Both the position numbers and the translations under genes were made by a program. Source: Trachelipus rathkii (lineage: Eukaryota > Arthropoda > Malacostraca > Isopoda > Trachelipodidae). From it: a stretch of 40,000 bases of DNA. Below are positions 35,181 through 40,000 of this stretch, piece after piece. Each line of letters opens with the position of its first letter. The stretch's first letter is position 1. The stretch covers positions 10,001 to 50,000 of the forward strand of contig JABUQX010078718.1 in assembly GCA_015478945.1 (NCBI GenBank). The letters run 5' to 3'. Under the pieces are notes generated by a model. That model searched no databases. It saw only the letters and a program-made list of their open reading frames with translations, and was not told the DNA's origin.

Positions 35181-36627
35181 TAGTAAGTAAATTAAAGCCT
35201 TTGCATTTTCCTCCCACATATCTAAAACTTACTTTTTTTGTTTATTTCCTATATAGTTTAGCTTTTTTGGCAGATTTTTTAAAAATATTTTAAAATGAAA
35301 TTAAAGTGCATGAGTTATAATCTTCTCTCTACCAAAAACGTATAGTCATTAATCAGTATATTTAATGGTACTCAGCGTGACACTTATAATAGGAAAGTGA
35401 TCTCTTTGTTAAAAATAGGTATTAGAATTGTTTTACATTTATTTTTAATGCTGACTGTATAACTTCTGATTAGTTTGTAGGTTTGATTGTGGTTCTTCCT
35501 TTCTAAATAATGTGCTAGACACATTCTTCTTTAATGATCAAACAAACAGGTTGAATTGAAGTATCTAAAATGAATACTACTGTATATTAAGTTCTATGCT
35601 GTTCTCAACGATATAGTTTTTTGAATAGTTTCGTAACAAATTTTGTTAGTCAAATTTTCAGATGTAGATAATGGAGTAGCATTAATTAAAATTTTATCTG
35701 ATCATTTTAGCTTTCACTATCAATGAATTTCTTATCCGAGCAAGATTGTTAAGTTTTATAATTGGGCGTTTGACAGATGATTTTTTTTGGTGATGATGTC
35801 GGGAGTTAGAATATAAATCATATAAGAGATTTATCCTCTTGAATTTCAGTTGGATATTTTGCTTGCGTTATTCAGTTAATTTGATGTGAATTTTAAGCGA
35901 AGTTTCACATTATTAACAGAATTTTTAAGTGTTAAATTTTAGAGTCTCTATCGTCATTGTTAAAAAGAATGTCATAATACATTTTTTAAAATAAGGAAAA
36001 TGTCATCAAAAATATATTGTATATGGATAAAGGTTATATTGTTCACATATAGAAGATATGCTTATATTACTATATATATATATATAATATATATATATAT
36101 ACTATATATAATATATAATAGTATATTAACTATAATAATATATATAATATAATGTTTCGGAGAAACCCTCTAAAAGGGGGGGGATTATTAGTGATGAGCA
36201 GAGCCTACGAAAGGGTTAAATACGCAAATCCTGGTAGAGATTTTTGATGAAGAATGACCAAGATATTAGGTAATCTCTGATTTACTTCAATTATATAATA
36301 ATATATAATATAATATTATATACCATATTATATATATATATATTAATATATATATATTAATATGTATAAAACTTTCATATATATATATATATATATATTT
36401 ATTTATATCACTTGTTTGTAATAAGCAATGTAAATAAATCGTTAAAACCTAACGAATATTAAAATATTATAAACATTTGAATGCCAAAATCTTTTCATTT
36501 AAATATTTAACAAAATTTAAAATATACTAATTTAAGGTAATATCTATTTACAGATGATAAATAATAGTACTAATAATAATAATAATAATCAATAATAATA
36601 ATAATATATACTTGAAAATGCATATTA
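35181..36627. other. unassigned AT-rich sequence with small TA tracts
   Basis: No gene, RNA or element recognised. Short TA tracts occur at about 36070-36150 and 36295-36400. Confidence 0.6.
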
Positions 36628-36914
<287 letters not shown>

Positions 36915-37865
36915 GTAATAGTTGTATCGGTAAATACAGTGTGAAGCTGTGATAGCTGTTTCGGTACATACAGTGGGAAGCTGTGATAGCTGTTTCGGTA
37001 CATACAGTGGGAAGCTGTGATAGCTGTATCGGTACATACAGTGGGAAGCTGTGATAGCTGTATCGGTACATACAGTGGGAAGCTGTGATAGCTGTATCGG
37101 TACATACAGTGGGAAGCTGTGATAGCTGTATCGGTACATACAGTGGGAAGCTGTGATAGCTGTATCGGTACATACAGTGGGAAGCTGTGATAGCTGTATC
37201 GGTACATACAGTGGGAAGCTGTGATAGCTGTATCGGTACATACAGTGGGAAGCTGTGATAGCTGTATCGGTACATACAGTGGGAAGCTGTGATAGCTGTA
37301 TCGGTACATACAGTGGGAAGCTGTGATAGCTGTATCGGTACATACAGTGGGAAGCTGTGATAGCTGTATCGGTACATACAGTGGGAAGCTGTGATAGCTG
37401 TATCGGTACATACAGTGGGAAGCTGTGATAGCTGTATCGGTACATACAGTGGGAAGCTGTGATAGCTGTATCGGTACATACAGTGGGAAGCTGTGATAGC
37501 TGTATCGGTACATACAGTGGGAAGCTGTGATAGCTGTATCGGTACATACAGTGGGAAGCTGTGATAGCTGTATCGGTACATACAGTGGGAAGCTGTGATA
37601 GCTGTATCGGTACATACAGTGGGAAGCTGTGATAGCTGTATCGGTACATACAGTGGGAAGCTGTGATAGCTGTATCGGTACATACAGTGGGAAGCTGTGA
37701 TAGCTGTATCGGTACATACAGTGGGAAGCTGTGATAGCTGTATCGGTACATACAGTGGGAAGCTGTGATAGCTGTATCGGTACATACAGTGGGAAGCTGT
37801 GATAGCTGTATCGGTACATACAGTGGGAAAGCTGTGATAGCGTATCGGTACATACAGTGGGGAGT
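36915..37865. repeat. 34-bp tandem minisatellite, 28 units
   Basis: Units of exactly 34 bp start at 36915 + 34n. A typical unit begins gtgatagctgtatcgg and ends tacagtgggaagct. Unit 1 differs at several positions, units 2-3 share one T (tgtttcgg), about 23 interior units look identical, and the last two carry single-base indels (37799-37833 is 35 bp, 37834-37865 is short). Divergent ends with a homogenised centre are typical of unequal exchange. Each unit contains the inverted pair ctgta / tacag around an 8-base centre, plus AGCT twice and GTAC once. All three minus-strand frames are open because the unit has no stop in any frame. Confidence 0.97.
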
Positions 37866-39056
37866 GGAACGTTTCGCAAAATTAGTAATTAAAACTTTCG
37901 GTAAAGTTGTTTAAGTGGAGTTCTAAAAGTACCTGATTTTTTTTTAAATCAATCGTGAGCACCGCTGCCACATGTTAAAAAAAAATTGCCGAAAAATTAC
38001 GATATTTTATTAAGCAAAGTCATTCCTGTTTTCATATCATTATTTCTTTTTACGTTCAAAAATCAGTAAGGTTATAATAAATTTGTAAATGTAGAATACC
38101 GAGATCTACTGTGTATATTAACAAAACTTATCATAACCTAAACGTAACGGTCCATAAACCGTGGTTAAACATTTATAAATATTTGCGAAGATCGATTAAA
38201 TTTATTTGAGTGAGGGAGATTTGTCAGTACTTTCTTTAGTCCGTTTACAATGGACGAAAAAATAGTAAAAAAAAGCATTAATTGATCGGAGGTTGCTTTA
38301 AACATGAGAACAAACGGTAGCTAACTCTTTATACATAACAAAGAACTGTTTGTACAAAATTTTGGCAACTCTACAACGGGTTATATACCAGTTTTTGCGC
38401 CCTGTTAATAAATTTTTTTCCACTGGCATTTTGATGATCAATTGTCATATTGTGTTTATATCTTTAAGTGACTACTAAAATTTTGTAAAAAATAAATAAA
38501 TAAATTTGCAATAAATTAAATCAAATAATATAATTTTAATTGAAATATGATAGCAAAACCAGCTAGAATAATTGTACATATCACTTGAAGTCTTTAAGCT
38601 TCAATGCTTTATGGTCGAAAATTAGCACATATCATACATTAAATAACAGAAAAAATATATTTATTGTGATTATAATATGAAATTTTTTATTTATTAATCA
38701 TTCTAATAAAATAGCAAGAGAAGAATAAATAATTTAAATAATTCTTAAAAAATAAATAAATAAATAATAAGTTACAATAAAGAAATAAATAATACTTCTT
38801 AGAATTCCATAACTTGATACCTAAGATTGGCCTAATTGTTAATTTTCTCAATCATGTTAAAAGTGTTGTTCATTTTTCAGGCACTCTAGTCAGAAGACAC
38901 TGACACTATTTGTTCAATTTTGTTCTTTTGAAATTAGATTTAGTTACCCTTTTGACAACCACAAAATCTAAATTTATATTTCATATTTCGTCATTTCAAT
39001 ATTTAAGTGATGTTTAAATATGCAAAACATTTATCAACAAATAAAAATATTAAATG
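37866..39056. other. unassigned AT-rich unique sequence
   Basis: No gene is supported and frames are short. A small inverted repeat acggt / accgt lies at about 38147-38162. The composition is like intron or intergenic DNA. Confidence 0.6.
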
Positions 39057-39256
39057 ACATATATATATATATATATAGTATATATATATATAAGATATAT
39101 ATGATACTATATATATATGTATAATATATATATAATAAGCTAGCCGATAGTATATTACTTATATTTTATACTATATAATATATATATATATATATAATAT
39201 ATATATTTATATATATTATATTATATGTATATATATAATATATATGATATATATAT

Positions 39257-39287
<31 letters not shown>

Positions 39288-39401
39288 ATATATATATATT
39301 AATATATATATTATATATTTATATAATGATATATATTATTATTATATAGTAATATTATGTAATATGATATTACTATTATAATATAATATATATAGTATAG
39401 T

Positions 39402-39433
<32 letters not shown>

Positions 39434-39878
39434 CTAGATAATGGTATATATATATGTATATTATATATATATGTAAGTACAACATAGCATAATCTATATT
39501 TCTAATAAAGTAGTTATAATATATATATATATATAGTAGTATGGTACCCACCTGCGTATATTATACTATATTATATTATATATATATATATAGTATATAT
39601 ATATAAATATTTATATAATTATATATAATATATATATATATATATATAGAAATATATATATAATGTAAATATAATTATATATATATATATATAATTAGCT
39701 TTCCATTGTATTGTATCCTGTAATTACAATACAGGTAGATAAGGCTTCTATATATATATAATGATATCTATTAATATATAATATATTAATATGATATATA
39801 TATATATATATATAATATATATATATATATATAATATAATATATATAGTATATATATATATTGTAATATGATTATATA

Positions 39879-39909
<31 letters not shown>

Positions 39910-39960
39910 ATTATATATATATATATATTATAATTATATAATATATATATTAATATAAAA
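39057..39960. repeat. imperfect TA tracts
   Basis: TA tracts with frequent breaks, interrupted by short unique patches at about 39480-39520 and 39698-39750. The last 40 bases of the window are unique AT-rich sequence. Confidence 0.88.
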
Positions 39961-40000
39961 TAATAATGTTAAAAACAGGTCAAAATGTGGTATAAACAAT

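Noticed and set aside
36915..37865. CRISPR array
   Set aside because: The 34-bp unit is repeated head to tail with no spacers, and the context is eukaryotic.

Overview
The window looks like nuclear DNA from an invertebrate animal, most likely a decapod crustacean. It is intergenic or intronic sequence crowded with decayed retroelements and very long AT-only microsatellites. There is one convincing host exon: a minus-strand exon of the multi-domain monothiol glutaredoxin GLRX3 (PICOT), at 15555-15687, with a good acceptor and donor. The decapod assignment is inference. It rests on a LINE family whose conserved C-terminal block (WFGHVERM...) I associate with crab and shrimp genomes, and on the abundance of TA and ATT microsatellites. 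Nothing here is prokaryotic: there are no operons, ribosome sites or CRISPR arrays, and nearly all long open frames are translations of simple repeats.

Layout. 1-1.2 kb: unassigned AT-rich DNA, then the 3' end of a Penelope-like element (PLE copy 1, + strand). 1.2-2.8 kb: TA and TTA arrays. 2.8-5.5 kb: a Ty1/copia-type LTR retrotransposon with two diverged LTRs, a gag remnant with two CCHC knuckles, and only the C-terminal end of pol. 5.8-6.5 kb: a LINE 3' fragment. 6.7-10.26 kb: a nearly full-length but degenerate Jockey-like LINE with a 2A-like peptide, Zn finger, AP-endonuclease, RT and C-terminal CCHC region. 10.4-12.9 kb: a second LINE, split at 11215-12310 by PLE copy 2 with an 11-bp target-site duplication. 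12.9-15.5 kb: another LINE fragment, PLE copy 3 with an intact GIY-YIG reading frame, and another LINE 3' end. 15.55-15.69 kb: the GLRX3 exon. 17.6-20.2 kb: a GC- and CpG-rich island, possibly a promoter. 20.2-29.3 kb: short islands of unassigned sequence between imperfect TA tracts. 29.3-36.8 kb: mainly ATT/AAT arrays whose strand polarity reverses near 33.8 kb. 36.9-37.9 kb: a 34-bp tandem minisatellite of 28 units. 37.9-40 kb: AT-rich DNA and more TA tracts.

The elements do not work together as a pathway. They form a layered insertion history: copia next to a TA array, PLE into LINE, LINE next to LINE. The strongest non-routine observations concern the PLE family. Three copies end in a common 3' region with a hairpin whose stem shows compensatory changes between copies. 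A (TA)n array appears to lie inside the element's 3' UTR rather than beyond it, and a clean target-site duplication fixes the true 3' terminus. The 2A-like remnant ahead of the LINE zinc finger and endonuclease is also notable. Many TA tracts are irregular in the way long-read consensus errors are, so some frameshifts described below may be assembly artefacts.
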